A stretch of 40,997 nt of DNA from Gammaproteobacteria bacterium (GCA_020445415.1 JAGRGP010000034.1:1-40997), one strand, 5' to 3'. Shown: positions 26,601-35,399, counted from the first letter of the stretch. The notes: generated from the letters alone by a model not told the origin. Translations and numbers: made by a program.

Positions 26601-29015
26601 GAGACGTTTTCCGCCTCCACGGAGTTGGAGTTTGATGAGATCGAGGGTGATGAGGAATTAACCGAGATCTTTTTGGAAGAAGCCAGAGAGCTAGTGGATT
26701 CGGTTCAGCAATCCCTACAAGAGTGGCGCAGCAACCCTGACAACAGCGCACCATTGAGCGACCTGCAGCGGACATTGCATACGCTCAAGGGTGGGGCGCG
26801 TTTATCGGGGATTATGGCCACTGGCGATCTCAGTCATGCCTTCGAGTCCATGCTCACGGAAGTAGGGCAAAAAGTTAAGGTATCTGCCGGGGTGTTGGGG
26901 TTGGCCCAAGCGGTCGTGGACAGGCTGTCGGAGCAGATTGATGATGTAGGTAGGGGACCAAAGGTTCGCCGCGGCAACGATCTTATCACTCGTCTCGAAT
27001 CCCTCGCTAATGGGGAACCGGAGGGTCAGGCCACCGGTCCCGCGGTGGAAAAGCCCAAACAAAAGAAGCCCAAGAAGAAGCCCGAATCAGTTCAGCCGTC
27101 GGCAGCGGTTGGCATGGGGGATGGCGCCTTGGTCGACAGCGAAGTCGGAGGCCACCAGAAAGTCGCTTCTCCGGCGGCCGGCAGGGAACGCAAGGAGCAG
27201 ATAAGGGTCAAGGCCGACCTATTGGATAAACTTGTCAACAATGCCGGAGAGGTAAGTATCTACCGGGCGCGGCTTGAGCAGCAAAATATCACCCTTGGTT
27301 TCAACTTGGCGGAACTCGAGCAGACTGTCGATCGCCTCCGTACCCAACTTCGAAGTTTGGATATCGAGACCGAGGCACAGATCCTGTTTCGCTATGATCG
27401 GGATGAAGGAAAGAATCCGGAAGAGCAGTTTGATCCCCTGGAGATGGACCGATTCTCGAATATCCAGCAACTCTCCCGCGGCTTGCTGGAAACGGTAAAC
27501 GACCTCACCAATATCAACGAATACCTGGATGACCTGCACAAGGAAACCGAGACCTTATTGTTGCAGCAGTCCCGGGTAGCGACCGACCTGCAGGATGGGT
27601 TGTTGCGTACTCGGATGGTCCCCTTCGCGCACCTTGTCCCACGGCTGCAACGGGTAGTCAGACAGACGGCCGCGGCGCTTTCCAAAGAGGCGGAGTTGGA
27701 AGTCCAAGGGGCGGACGGCGAGTTGGACCGGGGAATTTTGGACCGGATGATCGGCCCCTTGGAGCATATTCTCCGAAACGCGGTTTCCCACGGAATCGAA
27801 TCTCCGTCGCGTCGTGCTGACGCCAATAAGCGGAAGATGGGGAGAATTGCCCTGACATTGGTCCGCGAAGGCAATGATATCGTGCTAACCATTAGCGATG
27901 ATGGCGCGGGCCTGAATATTGAAGCGATCCGAAGTCAGGCCATCGAGCAAGGCTTGCTTGACGCGGATGCCGAAGTGCCTGACAGTGATGTCCTGCAGTT
28001 TGTGCTGGAACACGGCTTTAGTACTCAAAGTGAGGTCAACCAGATATCTGGACGCGGTGTGGGGCTCGATGTCGTTATCAAGGAGGTGCGACATCTCGGC
28101 GGCTCGCTGGATATAGCCTCTAATCCGGGTAAGGGCACCAGTTTCTCAATACGCCTACCCTTGACCCTCGCCATTAGCGATGCCTTGCTTGTTGAACTGG
28201 GGGAAGAAATCTATGCCATCCCCCACACTAGCATCGAAGGTGTAGTGCGGGTAACGAAGACTGAACTAGTCAATTTTTATGACGGACGCAGCCCGTTCTT
28301 TACCTATGCGGGAAACGAGTACCGCGTGCGCTATCTAGGCGCCCTGCTCAACGTCGGTGATTTGAACCTCTCCGAACAGAGACGCTGGTATCCCATGCTG
28401 CTGGTGCGTGCCGGCGAGCATCGGGTGGCATTACAGGTGGACGGGTTGCTGGGGAATCGTCAGATCGTGGTCAAATCGGTGGGTCCACAGGTCAGCAGTA
28501 TTCGCTGGATATCCGGGGGTACAATTCTGGGTGATGGGCGAGTGGCCTTGATTCTGGATGTAACAGCGCTGGTGCGTATCGATGCGGCCCACACTACTCC
28601 CGCCCATCCAGAGCCGGTGTCGTCACTGATGACCGATGCGGGCCGCGTGGTAATGGTGGTGGATGATTCGATTACGGTCCGTAAGGTAACAGGGCGTGTA
28701 CTGGAGCGTAATGGGATGAAGGTGGTTACCGCCAAGGACGGAGTGGACGCCGTTGCCCAGCTTCAGGAGACTCATCCCGATATTATGCTACTCGATATCG
28801 AGATGCCGCGCATGGACGGGTTTGAGTTGGCGCGACATATGCGTAACACGGACGAGCTGCGCGACATTCCGATAATCATGATTACCTCGAGAACCGGAGA
28901 TAAGCACCGTAGGCTTGCCATGGAGCTTGGTGTCAAGCGCTATTTGGGTAAGCCTTACCAGGAAGCGGATTTGCTGGACAACATCTATTCGGTATTGGCT
29001 GAGGCTATGGTATGA
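23649..29015 (+). CDS. chpA: ChpA hybrid CheA-type histidine kinase with multiple Hpt domains and a receiver
   Basis: The central kinase of the Pil-Chp system, at 1788 residues against about 2470 in P. aeruginosa. Domains in order: an N-terminal Hpt-like helical bundle with His49 in LHQVRGTLQ; a degenerate bundle without His; a bundle with Thr479 at the His position (RFTTVAGALRIMG); three canonical Hpt domains with His670 (FHTLKGSG), His853 (LHTLHGSAD) and His1044 (LHTLKGGAR); a Lys/Pro-rich linker (about 1130-1155); a dimerisation region (LLDKLVNNAGE); an ATPase with N-box Asn1377, DDGAGLN and GRGVGLDVV; a CheW domain; and a C-terminal receiver with Asp1716 (LLDIEMPRMDG). A GAGGAG site precedes the ATG. 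Its stop overlaps the next gene by 4 nt. Confidence 0.96.
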   Translation: MRESHDHSRLKWIRGELDSLLSNASRALEDYAEGSGSADLINSCISNLHQVRGTLQLVQLYGAAMLAEEMELVATVLRDGKVSQPDSAAETLMLGLVHLPGYLEKLEAGARDIPLLILPMLNELRASRDAPLLSEVALFAPELEQKLSSNQIAGEANRDLPGLARRLRMNYHQGLLQWFRETDVDGGLQTIGDVLADLSQGAGTDKLKNLFKVGWAVAEGLRDEGSGKPGVAYKELFGKLDREIKRIIDLGEQRVAEQPANELLKNLLYYAASSKSEHYLINEVREAFGLNQQLFDQDEIDQERAGLQAFDQALIASLRSAIGADLTAIKDGLDLYIRSGSQVPDRLAALEVPLRKVADTLGMIGQGALRERLKRQADLIQGFGGQGSLPDEQGLMAMAGDILFVETSLENLAASHEHGGGPKKAIRSSSLPEGELEKLTDSVMHEAAIEMARNREAIVGFIQSPQTPELLDGVTARFTTVAGALRIMGLAEAGELLQGLTVYINNRLLSGGELPPQEDLNRFADAMTSVEYFMEAVTEGRGVHLDILDIARHALVKLGVVEAPALPEASTEVTPMVAEVSPEVAWVGDFSDHSEPADELLPHEREALAEPEESLNSADKPSLDEVDPEILEIFVEEARDELETIRSFLPRWISDQEDREALITVRRSFHTLKGSGRLVGATAIGELSWAVENLLNRVIDETVSVSPELFELLQHTADVLPELIDTQESGGVSGADIQQMIDSAHVLVSDKVKPAHGNERVVSTEGEGESPEISEPAAIQQFPSGASKAVEPAQADVMADTAKPAIAIDPVLFGIYEPETRSHISNLRAFVDRCREKTGDCDLEGSEISRALHTLHGSADMAGVEPIALLSTALETYVRDLIDASLAADENTLELITHCLECFESVLAAINSPGAELPGWQGLVDEIERRRRNVAELRATASAQAEAAATNGGHDPETSRKELPGVLPVPVDSFEAEEEPIPAAETFSASTELEFDEIEGDEELTEIFLEEARELVDSVQQSLQEWRSNPDNSAPLSDLQRTLHTLKGGARLSGIMATGDLSHAFESMLTEVGQKVKVSAGVLGLAQAVVDRLSEQIDDVGRGPKVRRGNDLITRLESLANGEPEGQATGPAVEKPKQKKPKKKPESVQPSAAVGMGDGALVDSEVGGHQKVASPAAGRERKEQIRVKADLLDKLVNNAGEVSIYRARLEQQNITLGFNLAELEQTVDRLRTQLRSLDIETEAQILFRYDRDEGKNPEEQFDPLEMDRFSNIQQLSRGLLETVNDLTNINEYLDDLHKETETLLLQQSRVATDLQDGLLRTRMVPFAHLVPRLQRVVRQTAAALSKEAELEVQGADGELDRGILDRMIGPLEHILRNAVSHGIESPSRRADANKRKMGRIALTLVREGNDIVLTISDDGAGLNIEAIRSQAIEQGLLDADAEVPDSDVLQFVLEHGFSTQSEVNQISGRGVGLDVVIKEVRHLGGSLDIASNPGKGTSFSIRLPLTLAISDALLVELGEEIYAIPHTSIEGVVRVTKTELVNFYDGRSPFFTYAGNEYRVRYLGALLNVGDLNLSEQRRWYPMLLVRAGEHRVALQVDGLLGNRQIVVKSVGPQVSSIRWISGGTILGDGRVALILDVTALVRIDAAHTTPAHPEPVSSLMTDAGRVVMVVDDSITVRKVTGRVLERNGMKVVTAKDGVDAVAQLQETHPDIMLLDIEMPRMDGFELARHMRNTDELRDIPIIMITSRTGDKHRRLAMELGVKRYLGKPYQEADLLDNIYSVLAEAMV

Positions 29016-29479
29016 GCAGCGGCGAAACCCAGCTAGAGGTGCGCGGCGTGCTACTGCCTCTGCAGTCGGGGCAATTGCTTCTTCCCAACATTTCGGTGTC
29101 GGAGGTGGTGGGATACGGTGAGCCCGAAGAGGTTCCCAAAGGGGCTCCCGACTGGCTGTTGGGCGTGATGTCCTGGCGCCACTACCGGGTTCCGCTGGTC
29201 GCTTTTGAGAGCCTGTTAGGAATGCCGGAAAAAGAGATTGGACACCGGGCCCGCATTGCGTTGTGTAATACTATCAATCAGGCTTCTACGTTGCCCTATA
29301 CCGGGTTTTTGTTGCGCACCATCCCGCGGTTGGTGAGGGTTACCGAAGGGGTGATCGTCCCGTTGGACGAGCAGGACGCTAGCCCCATGGTAATCCGACA
29401 CGTCATGGTCAATGATCAAGAAGCATGGATTCCCGATCTGGATGCGCTGGAGCAAGCGCTGGTGAATATCCTCGGGTAA
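29012..29479 (+). CDS. chpC: ChpC-like CheW-domain protein
   Basis: A 155-residue second CheW-type adaptor directly after chpA (ATGA overlap), the position of chpC in related operons. CheW-like features are LLLPNISVSEVVGY, PDWLLGVMSWRHYRVPLVAFESL and FLLRTIPRLVRVTEGVI. In Pseudomonas pilK lies between pilJ and chpA and chpB between chpA and chpC. Neither is present here, so the operon ends pilJ-chpA-chpC. It converges on rsmE with 29 bp between the stop codons. Confidence 0.9.
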   Translation: MSSGETQLEVRGVLLPLQSGQLLLPNISVSEVVGYGEPEEVPKGAPDWLLGVMSWRHYRVPLVAFESLLGMPEKEIGHRARIALCNTINQASTLPYTGFLLRTIPRLVRVTEGVIVPLDEQDASPMVIRHVMVNDQEAWIPDLDALEQALVNILG

Positions 29480-29508
29480 TCCTTATGCCATTATTGGGAC
29501 TATCGCGA

Positions 29509-30246
29509 TCAGGATGACCGAAAGTCCCCCCACAGCATCTGCACCGCTGCGATTGCCGCTAAGGGTGAAGTTTCCGTGCGCAGGATTCTCGGTCCAAGCC
29601 GGACACTGGTGAAGCCATGAGCCAGTGCCAAATCCTGTTCCCGCTTGGAAAGGCCGCCCTCCGGACCCGACAAAAGACGAATCTGCCTTCCAGGGTGGGG
29701 AAGCCGGTCAAGCGTGTCCAGGGCATCAGGGTCGAGCAGAATCCCGGTCACCCCATCCGACAACGCGGCCCAGTCCTGCAAGTTGACAACCTTCCCAAGT
29801 ACAGGCACACGGCGCCGGCCCGACTGCTCGCACGCCGATATCACGACTCTCTTCCAATGATCCCAGCGTTTTTGGTTGCGTACTCCCGACGATCTGGCTG
29901 CGCAGTGGTCCGTAACCAACGGGGTTATGGCTGCTACTCCCAGCTCCACGGATTTCTGTATGGCAAAGTCCATGCGCTCCCCCCTGGAGATCCCCAGGCC
30001 AATCGAGATATTCAGAGGGGTAAGGGGCTCTTCATCGGTGCACGTGGAGATCTCTACCGATACTCCGTTCCTACCTTCCAAAAAAAGTTGTCCAGAGTAG
30101 TCTCTGCCTCTGCCGTCGAATAGCACAACGGGGTTGCCATCGCGCAGTCTCAGTACCTGCCGCAGATGATGTGCTGCGCCGTCGGCTAGTGTTATTTGTG
30201 TGCCGACGGCAAGCGCTTGTTCAACATAGATCCGGGTAAGCCGCAT
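29509..30246 (-). CDS. rsmE: 16S rRNA (uracil1498-N3)-methyltransferase RsmE
   Basis: RsmE is a SAM-dependent SPOUT-class enzyme that methylates U1498 of 16S rRNA. From the ATG at 30246 it has 245 residues, the usual length. A frame open to 30300 adds 18 residues without support. The N-terminal PUA-like domain (MRLTRIYVEQ, HHLRQVLRLRDGN) is followed by the knotted SPOUT domain with GLGISRGERMDFAIQKSVELG, ACEQSGRR, LSGPEGGLSKREQD and the C-terminal VRLGPRILRTETSPLAA. In Pseudomonas rsmE also follows the chp cluster. It may consume SAM made by metK nearby, but nothing suggests co-regulation. Confidence 0.97.
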   Translation of the reverse strand: MRLTRIYVEQALAVGTQITLADGAAHHLRQVLRLRDGNPVVLFDGRGRDYSGQLFLEGRNGVSVEISTCTDEEPLTPLNISIGLGISRGERMDFAIQKSVELGVAAITPLVTDHCAARSSGVRNQKRWDHWKRVVISACEQSGRRRVPVLGKVVNLQDWAALSDGVTGILLDPDALDTLDRLPHPGRQIRLLSGPEGGLSKREQDLALAHGFTSVRLGPRILRTETSPLAAIAAVQMLWGDFRSS

Positions 30247-30300
30247 AAACGCCAGGTGCTGGATTAATCGGTCGAGCCGGAACCTTAGGGTAGGTCGCAT

Positions 30301-30491
30301 GCCCGTGTTGATTATAAAACGAAGCAGTCCCGGCGATATAGCAAGAATCCTGATGCGGTGTACATCAATCCGGGTGAGATGCCGCGTGGAGCAAGCCGCG
30401 GATATCTGCCGGACCTCGATCGATTTACCTGGTAGTAGGCCAGTTGGGTGGTTAGGCTAACCCTCACATACTTCCCAACTCCGCAGATCGA
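30301..30491. other. Short intergenic region with nested inverted repeats
   Basis: Between the deaD stop and the rsmE region there is no gene. Near 30447-30480 an outer 6-bp inverted repeat (GTTGGG...CCCAAC) encloses GGTTA-GGC-TAACC, predicting a nested hairpin just past the helicase stop codon. It lacks a T-run, so it is not a standard terminator, though it could stabilise the helicase mRNA 3' end. Confidence 0.35.
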
Positions 30492-32180
30492 TTAGTTACG
30501 CCTTGCCACAAACGTGCTACCGGATTGGTCCAGCCGCGAGATCTTTAATTGTTGGCCGCATACCCAAACCTTTTTGAGATCCTGGAATACCGCCTTGGGC
30601 ATGCCGATGGGTAAATCGACGAGGCTGTGATCGGCAAGGATCTCGATTTGGCCAATGTAGTGCGCGTCCAGTCCCGCTTCGTTGGCAATGGCGCCGACTA
30701 TATTCCCCGGTTTGACGTTGTGCTGGGACCCCACTTCGATACGAAATCGCTCCAATCCCTGAGCAGTGCGGGGAGCACGCTTCCGTGGCTTTGGAGATTT
30801 TTGCCTAGCGGAAGGTGGTGGCTGGGGCCGAGGGGAAGGGGTTGGTTCCCGATCAGGTTTGAGCAGCATGGGGTGTTCGCCGGTGCAGATTCTGGCCAAT
30901 GCCGCGGCGATCTCCAACGGTGGCACATCGTGCTCCCGTTGATATTGAAGCAACAGGCCTTCAAAGAAACTCAGCTCACCAGCGGCAATCGTATCGCTGA
31001 TACGTTGCTTGAAATCGGCGATCCGTTTGTTGTTCACCATCTCGGTTGTCGGCAGTTCCAATGGGGCTATCTTTTGGCCTGTTGCCTTTTCAATGGTGCC
31101 CAGCATTCTTTTCTCCCGAGGTGCTACAAACAGAATGGCTTGGCCTTGGCGTCCAGCGCGGCCGGTACGGCCGATGCGGTGGATATATGTCTCCGTGTCG
31201 TATGGGATGTCGTAGTTAACAACGTGGCTGATTCGGTCGACGTCGAGTCCACGGGCGGCAACGTCGGTGGCGACGAGGATGTCCAGGGACCCTTCCCTCA
31301 AACGTTCAATAACCTGCTCCCGCTGCTTCTGCACCATGTCTCCATTCAGCGCCGCGGCACTGTAGCCTCTTGCCCCCAGGCGTGCTGCTAACTCGGTGGT
31401 GGCGGTCTTGGTACGCACAAACATCAGCAGCGCATCAAATGGCTCAACCTCGAGTATGCGGGTTAGCGCGTCCAGCTTGTGTACACCACTGACGAGCCAG
31501 TAATACTGGCTGATAGTATTCGCGGCTGCGGTATGGCTCTCGATCGCGACTTCCTGGGGAGCATGCAGGTGTCGGTGGGCGATCTTGCGAATCTCCGCCG
31601 GCATGGTGGCGGAAAACAGCGCCATTTGTCGGTGGGCCGGGGTGTGTTCCAATATCCACTCCACATCGTCGATGAAACCCATTCGCAGCATTTCATCGGC
31701 TTCATCCAAAACAAGTGCTTGGAGGCTGTCCAGCTTGAGCGTTCCCCGGCGCATGTGATCCATTACCCGACCTGGGGTTCCCACCACCACCTGGACGCCC
31801 CGCCGCAGTTGTCGTATTTGTACCGAGTAGTCTTGGCCGCCATAGATCGGTAGGACATGAAAGCCCCGTATGTGGGAGGCGTAGCGCTGAAACGTTTCGG
31901 CTACCTGGATCGCCAGCTCTCGGGTGGGAGTTAGAACCATAACTTGTAGCCGCTGATTGTCAGTTTCCATGCGCGCCAACAAGGGCAGGGCGAAAGCCGC
32001 CGTCTTTCCGGTTCCTGTGGGGGCATGACCCAGCAGGTCCCGGCCTCCCAACAGCAGGGGAATGGCACGCGCCTGGATCGGAGTGGGGCTCTCATAGCCA
32101 ACTTCATCCAGGGCGGTAAGGAGGGGCGCGGGAAGATTCAGCTCACGGAAGCTGGAGGCGATTGGCTTGGTATCGAGCAT
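30492..32180 (-). CDS. deaD: DEAD-box RNA helicase, DeaD/CsdA type
   Basis: An ATP-dependent RNA helicase expected to act in ribosome assembly, mRNA decay and cold adaptation. It has 562 residues. The Q motif (SSFRELNLPAPLL...PTPIQ) and motif I GTGKT (56-60) start the first RecA domain, followed by PTRELAIQ, TPGRV, LDEADEM and SAT. The second RecA domain has ARGLDVDRISHVVNYD and HRIGRTGRAG. A basic Pro-rich linker (about 450-480) leads to a C-terminal DbpA-type RNA-binding domain (FRIEVGSQHNVKPGNIVGAI...). This domain makes DeaD/CsdA or DbpA the best choices. The dimerisation-like region and length favour DeaD. An AGGAC site precedes the ATG. Confidence 0.92.
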   Translation of the reverse strand: MLDTKPIASSFRELNLPAPLLTALDEVGYESPTPIQARAIPLLLGGRDLLGHAPTGTGKTAAFALPLLARMETDNQRLQVMVLTPTRELAIQVAETFQRYASHIRGFHVLPIYGGQDYSVQIRQLRRGVQVVVGTPGRVMDHMRRGTLKLDSLQALVLDEADEMLRMGFIDDVEWILEHTPAHRQMALFSATMPAEIRKIAHRHLHAPQEVAIESHTAAANTISQYYWLVSGVHKLDALTRILEVEPFDALLMFVRTKTATTELAARLGARGYSAAALNGDMVQKQREQVIERLREGSLDILVATDVAARGLDVDRISHVVNYDIPYDTETYIHRIGRTGRAGRQGQAILFVAPREKRMLGTIEKATGQKIAPLELPTTEMVNNKRIADFKQRISDTIAAGELSFFEGLLLQYQREHDVPPLEIAAALARICTGEHPMLLKPDREPTPSPRPQPPPSARQKSPKPRKRAPRTAQGLERFRIEVGSQHNVKPGNIVGAIANEAGLDAHYIGQIEILADHSLVDLPIGMPKAVFQDLKKVWVCGQQLKISRLDQSGSTFVARRN

Positions 32181-32240
32181 GGAAGAGTCCTGGTATCAGA
32201 GGGCCGGTGGAGGAGTCTGAGGTCCATGGCCGGGCGGGGA

Positions 32241-32268
32241 AGTATAATAAACTGTCAAATGAATACAA
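32241..32268 (-). promoter_or_regulatory. Candidate deaD promoter
   Basis: On the minus strand TATACT (five of six to the -10 consensus) lies at 32246-32241. A TTGTAT -35-like element is about 16 bp upstream. The leader to the helicase ATG would be about 54 nt. The same A/T-rich patch contains TATAAT on the plus strand at 32243-32248, which could serve yaiI, so both genes may share one promoter core. Confidence 0.35.
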
Positions 32269-32286
32269 TAGCGGCATAGGAAAATT

Positions 32287-32736
32287 ATGCGATTCAACCA
32301 AATTTGGGTGGATGCGGATGCTTGCCCAAAAGTAATAAAAGAGATTCTTTACCGGGTTTCTAAACGGACCCATATCCCTTTGGTCCTGGTGGCTAATCAA
32401 CCGCTTCAAGTGCCTCGTTCTCCGCTTATCCGTGCCCTTCGGGTAGCCTCGGGATTTGATGTCGCTGATAACTATATCGTCAGAGAATCGGTTGCCGGTG
32501 ATCTGGTTATCACCGCCGACATTCCCCTTGCCGCCGAGGTGATCGCGAAGGGCTGCCTGGCCCTGGATCCCCGTGGCAACCTGTACACTAAGGAGAACAT
32601 CCGGGAACGGCTGAACCTGCGGGATTTTATGGACACGCTGCGGGGCAGTGGCGTGGATACCGGAGGACCAGCGGCTTTCAGCCAGGCCAATCGACAGGCA
32701 TTTGCCAATCAACTGGATCGACTGTTGGCAGGTTAG
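32287..32736 (+). CDS. yaiI: YaiI/YqxD family protein (UPF0178)
   Basis: A 149-residue conserved protein of uncharacterised function in the YaiI/YqxD (DUF188) family. Motifs are [16 protein letters not shown] at the N-terminus, [46 protein letters not shown] and the C-terminal [19 protein letters not shown]. Acidic residues in DADAC and TADIPLA resemble PIN/NYN nuclease centres, but activity is unproven. An AGGAAAATT site precedes the ATG. It starts divergently from deaD, and its TAG overlaps the TAA of the convergent metF. Confidence 0.95.
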   Translation: MRFNQIWVDADACPKVIKEILYRVSKRTHIPLVLVANQPLQVPRSPLIRALRVASGFDVADNYIVRESVAGDLVITADIPLAAEVIAKGCLALDPRGNLYTKENIRERLNLRDFMDTLRGSGVDTGGPAAFSQANRQAFANQLDRLLAG

Positions 32737-33614
32737 CTCGCTTCCTCGTGGCCTTCGTGGAGAGAATGAGAAAGCCCCAAATTGCTCCAGATGCGGGACA
32801 CCGCACGGGACTGATTCATGGTATAGAAGTGAAGGCCGGGCGCCCCCTGCTCTAGTAATCTGCGGCAGAGTTGGGTTACTACCTCGATACCAAATTCCCT
32901 GATGCCCGCCAAGTCGTCGTGATAACCTTGCAGCCGCTGTCTTATCCAGCGCGGGATCTCACTCCCGCAGGCATCGGAGAATCGCGCCAACTGAGTGTAG
33001 TTGGTGATGGGCATGATACCTGGGACGATTGGGATGTCGATTCCCTGCTTTTCGCAGCTTTCGATAAAGTAAAAATACGCATCCGCGTTGTAGAAATACT
33101 GGGTGATTGCTTCGTTAGCTCCGGCATCCACTTTGCGCTTGAAATTGACCAGGTCTGTAGCGGCATCGAATGCTTGGGGATGAAACTCAGGATATGCCGC
33201 CACGTCGATATAGAAATGGTCCCCGGTCTCCGCGCGGATGAATTCCACCAAATCATTGGCGTGGGGGAACTCGCCCGGCCCGCCCATGCCCGAAGGCATG
33301 TCCCCCCGCAAGGCTACCAGCCGTTGGATACCTTGGTTCCTATAATGGTGTAAGGTTTCCCTGACCTGATCCCGGGTCGCGCCGACGCAGGAAAGGTGCG
33401 GGGTTGTCGCGATTCCTTCGCTGCGCAGCCAGTCCACCGTAGCGAATGTCCGCTCCCGAGTAGAGCCTCCGGCACCATAGGTGACCGAGAAGTAGAGGGG
33501 CTGGAGCGCTGCCAGCTCGCGAACACTGACCCGCAGCTTCTCCATCCCTTCTGCGGTCTTGGGTGGGAACAGCTCGAAGCTGAAGGTTTTTTGGTATTTC
33601 TGCTGAGATTTCAT
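32733..33614 (-). CDS. metF: 5,10-methylenetetrahydrofolate reductase
   Basis: MetF reduces methylene-THF to methyl-THF, the methyl donor for methionine regeneration. It has 293 residues, close to E. coli MetF (296). The N-terminal [48 protein letters not shown] and LVALRGDMP segments form the flavin TIM barrel. [17 protein letters not shown] and [12 protein letters not shown] follow, and the C-terminus is [15 protein letters not shown]. It follows ahcY by about 107 bp on the same strand, a common pairing, so it probably shares the ahcY transcript and its riboswitch control. No terminator is obvious in the gap. Confidence 0.97.
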   Translation of the reverse strand: MKSQQKYQKTFSFELFPPKTAEGMEKLRVSVRELAALQPLYFSVTYGAGGSTRERTFATVDWLRSEGIATTPHLSCVGATRDQVRETLHHYRNQGIQRLVALRGDMPSGMGGPGEFPHANDLVEFIRAETGDHFYIDVAAYPEFHPQAFDAATDLVNFKRKVDAGANEAITQYFYNADAYFYFIESCEKQGIDIPIVPGIMPITNYTQLARFSDACGSEIPRWIRQRLQGYHDDLAGIREFGIEVVTQLCRRLLEQGAPGLHFYTMNQSRAVSRIWSNLGLSHSLHEGHEEAS

Positions 33615-33721
33615 GACGTGCCCTCGTGGATCCTTGGCCGAATCCCGGCGCGGTGTAGCCGGCCCCTTCCCACCATCCCTGACTTGGAGCAGAAGAGGCC
33701 GGAGTTCTGACGACTAACTAC

Positions 33722-35125
33722 TCAGTAGCGGTAATGTTCCGGTTTGTAGGGCCCATCCACGGGAACGCCGATATAATCGGCTTGTTTCGGGGTTAGTTGT
33801 GACAGCCGGGCACCGATCTTCTGGAGATGCAGTCTGGCAACCTCTTCGTCAAGCTTTTTGGGTAGGGTGTAAACTTTCTTGAGATACTGGGTGCTGTTCT
33901 GCCAGAGTTCCATCTGCGCCAAGGTTTGGTTGGAGAAAGAGTTGGACATGACAAAACTGGGGTGACCGGTCGCGCAGCCCAGATTTACCAGGCGTCCTTC
34001 CGCCAGCAATATAATGCGCTTACCGTCCGGAAAGATAATGTGATCGACCTGGGGTTTGATGTTTTCCCAAGTGTACTGGCTCAGGCTTGCGCAATCGATT
34101 TCGTTGTCGAAGTGGCCGATATTGCAAACAATTGCCTGGTCTTTCATCCGTGACATGTGATCGTGGTTGATCACATGGAAGTTACCGGTAGCCGTGACGA
34201 AAATATCGGCTTGGCTGCAGGCGTCGTCCATATCTACTACCCGATATCCCTCCATGGCTGCCTGGAGCGCGCAGATTGGATCGATCTCGGTGATCCATAC
34301 CGTTGCACCCAGTCCCTTGAGTGATTGAGCGCAGCCCTTACCGACATCGCCATAGCCCAGGATTACCGCGATCTTTCCTGCGATCATGACGTCGGTGGCC
34401 CGCTTGATCCCATCGACCAGGGATTCCCGGCAGCCATAGAGATTGTCGAATTTTGACTTGGTGACGGAGTCGTTGACGTTGAATGCCGGAAAAGGCAAAT
34501 CGTTTTTTTCCTGCATCTGATACAGGCGGTGAACCCCGGTGGTAGTTTCTTCGGTGACCCCTCGGATATTCTTGAGGATGTTGGAATACCAGCCGGGTTG
34601 CTCTGCGAGGCGCGCCCTGATGGCCGCATAAAGTACCCGCTCTTCCTCACTGGTTGGATTGTCCAGTAAGCCCAGATTAGTCTCCGCTTTTGAACCGAGA
34701 TGAATCAACAGGGTCGCGTCTCCACCGTCGTCCAGAATCATGTTTGGGGTGCCTCCGTCAGCCCACTGGAAGATCTTGTGGGTGAACTCCCAATATTCAG
34801 TCAGGCTTTCGCCCTTAAAGGCATAGACTGGTGTGCCTGTTGCCGCAATAGCGGCCGCCGCGTGGTCCTGGGTGGAAAAAATGTTACAGGACGCCCAGCG
34901 TACTTCGGCACCGAGGGCCTTGAGCGTTTCGATCAGTACTGCGGTCTGGATGGTCATATGCAAGCTGCCGGCGATTCGTGCCCCTTTTAGGGGTTGTTCG
35001 GCAGCGTATTTTTCTCGCAGTGCCATCAGGCCGGGCATTTCAGTTTCGGCTATCGCGATTTCCTTTCGCCCCCAGTCGGCAAGGGAGAGGTCGGCTACTT
35101 CGTAGTCATTAATGCTGGCGTTCAT
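33722..35125 (-). CDS. ahcY: Adenosylhomocysteinase (SAH hydrolase)
   Basis: AhcY splits S-adenosylhomocysteine into adenosine and homocysteine, removing the product that inhibits methyltransferases. From the ATG at 35125, behind GGAG, it has 467 residues, the usual bacterial length. The frame runs open to 35194 but that part is riboswitch sequence. Hallmarks are [55 protein letters not shown] and the NAD site [13 protein letters not shown]. The protein ends in PDHYRY-like PEHYRY. It is preceded by an SAH riboswitch and followed by metF. Confidence 0.98.
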   Translation of the reverse strand: MNASINDYEVADLSLADWGRKEIAIAETEMPGLMALREKYAAEQPLKGARIAGSLHMTIQTAVLIETLKALGAEVRWASCNIFSTQDHAAAAIAATGTPVYAFKGESLTEYWEFTHKIFQWADGGTPNMILDDGGDATLLIHLGSKAETNLGLLDNPTSEEERVLYAAIRARLAEQPGWYSNILKNIRGVTEETTTGVHRLYQMQEKNDLPFPAFNVNDSVTKSKFDNLYGCRESLVDGIKRATDVMIAGKIAVILGYGDVGKGCAQSLKGLGATVWITEIDPICALQAAMEGYRVVDMDDACSQADIFVTATGNFHVINHDHMSRMKDQAIVCNIGHFDNEIDCASLSQYTWENIKPQVDHIIFPDGKRIILLAEGRLVNLGCATGHPSFVMSNSFSNQTLAQMELWQNSTQYLKKVYTLPKKLDEEVARLHLQKIGARLSQLTPKQADYIGVPVDGPYKPEHYRY

Positions 35126-35138
35126 GTTCCAGTCTCCG

Positions 35139-35268
35139 AAAAAACTGAGCGCCGTTGTTGCAGTGCACCTCCTGAGCCTGGCCCGAATTCCCACCCGTCT
35201 GGTTCCAGCGCTAGATCGCTAGCGTTGGCTGAACAACGGGGAGTGTGGGTTGCAACGCTCCTCAGGAG
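35139..35268 (-). promoter_or_regulatory. SAH riboswitch upstream of ahcY
   Basis: The minus-strand leader matches the S-adenosylhomocysteine riboswitch. An 8-bp perfect P1 stem pairs CTCCTGAG (35268-35261) with CTCAGGAG (35176-35169). The conserved GAGGAGCGTTGCAAC core follows P1 (35263 downward), and CCAGGCTC closes it. The 3' AACGGCGCTC (about 35156-35147) can pair with GAGCG of the core to form the expected pseudoknot. An optional inner hairpin (CGCTAG-CGAT-CTAGCG) sits between. A T6 run lies at 35144-35139, then the GGAG ribosome-binding site and the ahcY ATG. Known members of this class turn ahcY on when SAH builds up. Whether the platform acts on transcription (T6) or translation is unclear. 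Confidence 0.9.
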
Positions 35269-35278
35269 ATTTTTTCTA

Positions 35279-35330
35279 CGGCTCCGAACCGAAACTAGTC
35301 AGGCGGAGCCGCTGATTTTCGTTTTTTCCC
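35279..35330 (+). terminator. Hairpin with T-runs on the plus strand between metK and ahcY
   Basis: An 8-bp perfect stem (CGGCTCCG 35279-35286, CGGAGCCG 35304-35311, 17-nt loop) is followed on the plus strand by CTGATTTTCGTTTTTT. On the minus strand, the direction of metK and ahcY, there is no T-run after it. It would act only on antisense transcripts, or it may simply insulate the SAH riboswitch fold from upstream RNA. Function is uncertain. Confidence 0.35.
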
Positions 35331-35399
35331 GGTGGTGTCTCCGTGGCTCCGGAGGACCCGCCGTATCGGCCTAACCGTTCCCTATCACAGTTGTCGGAA

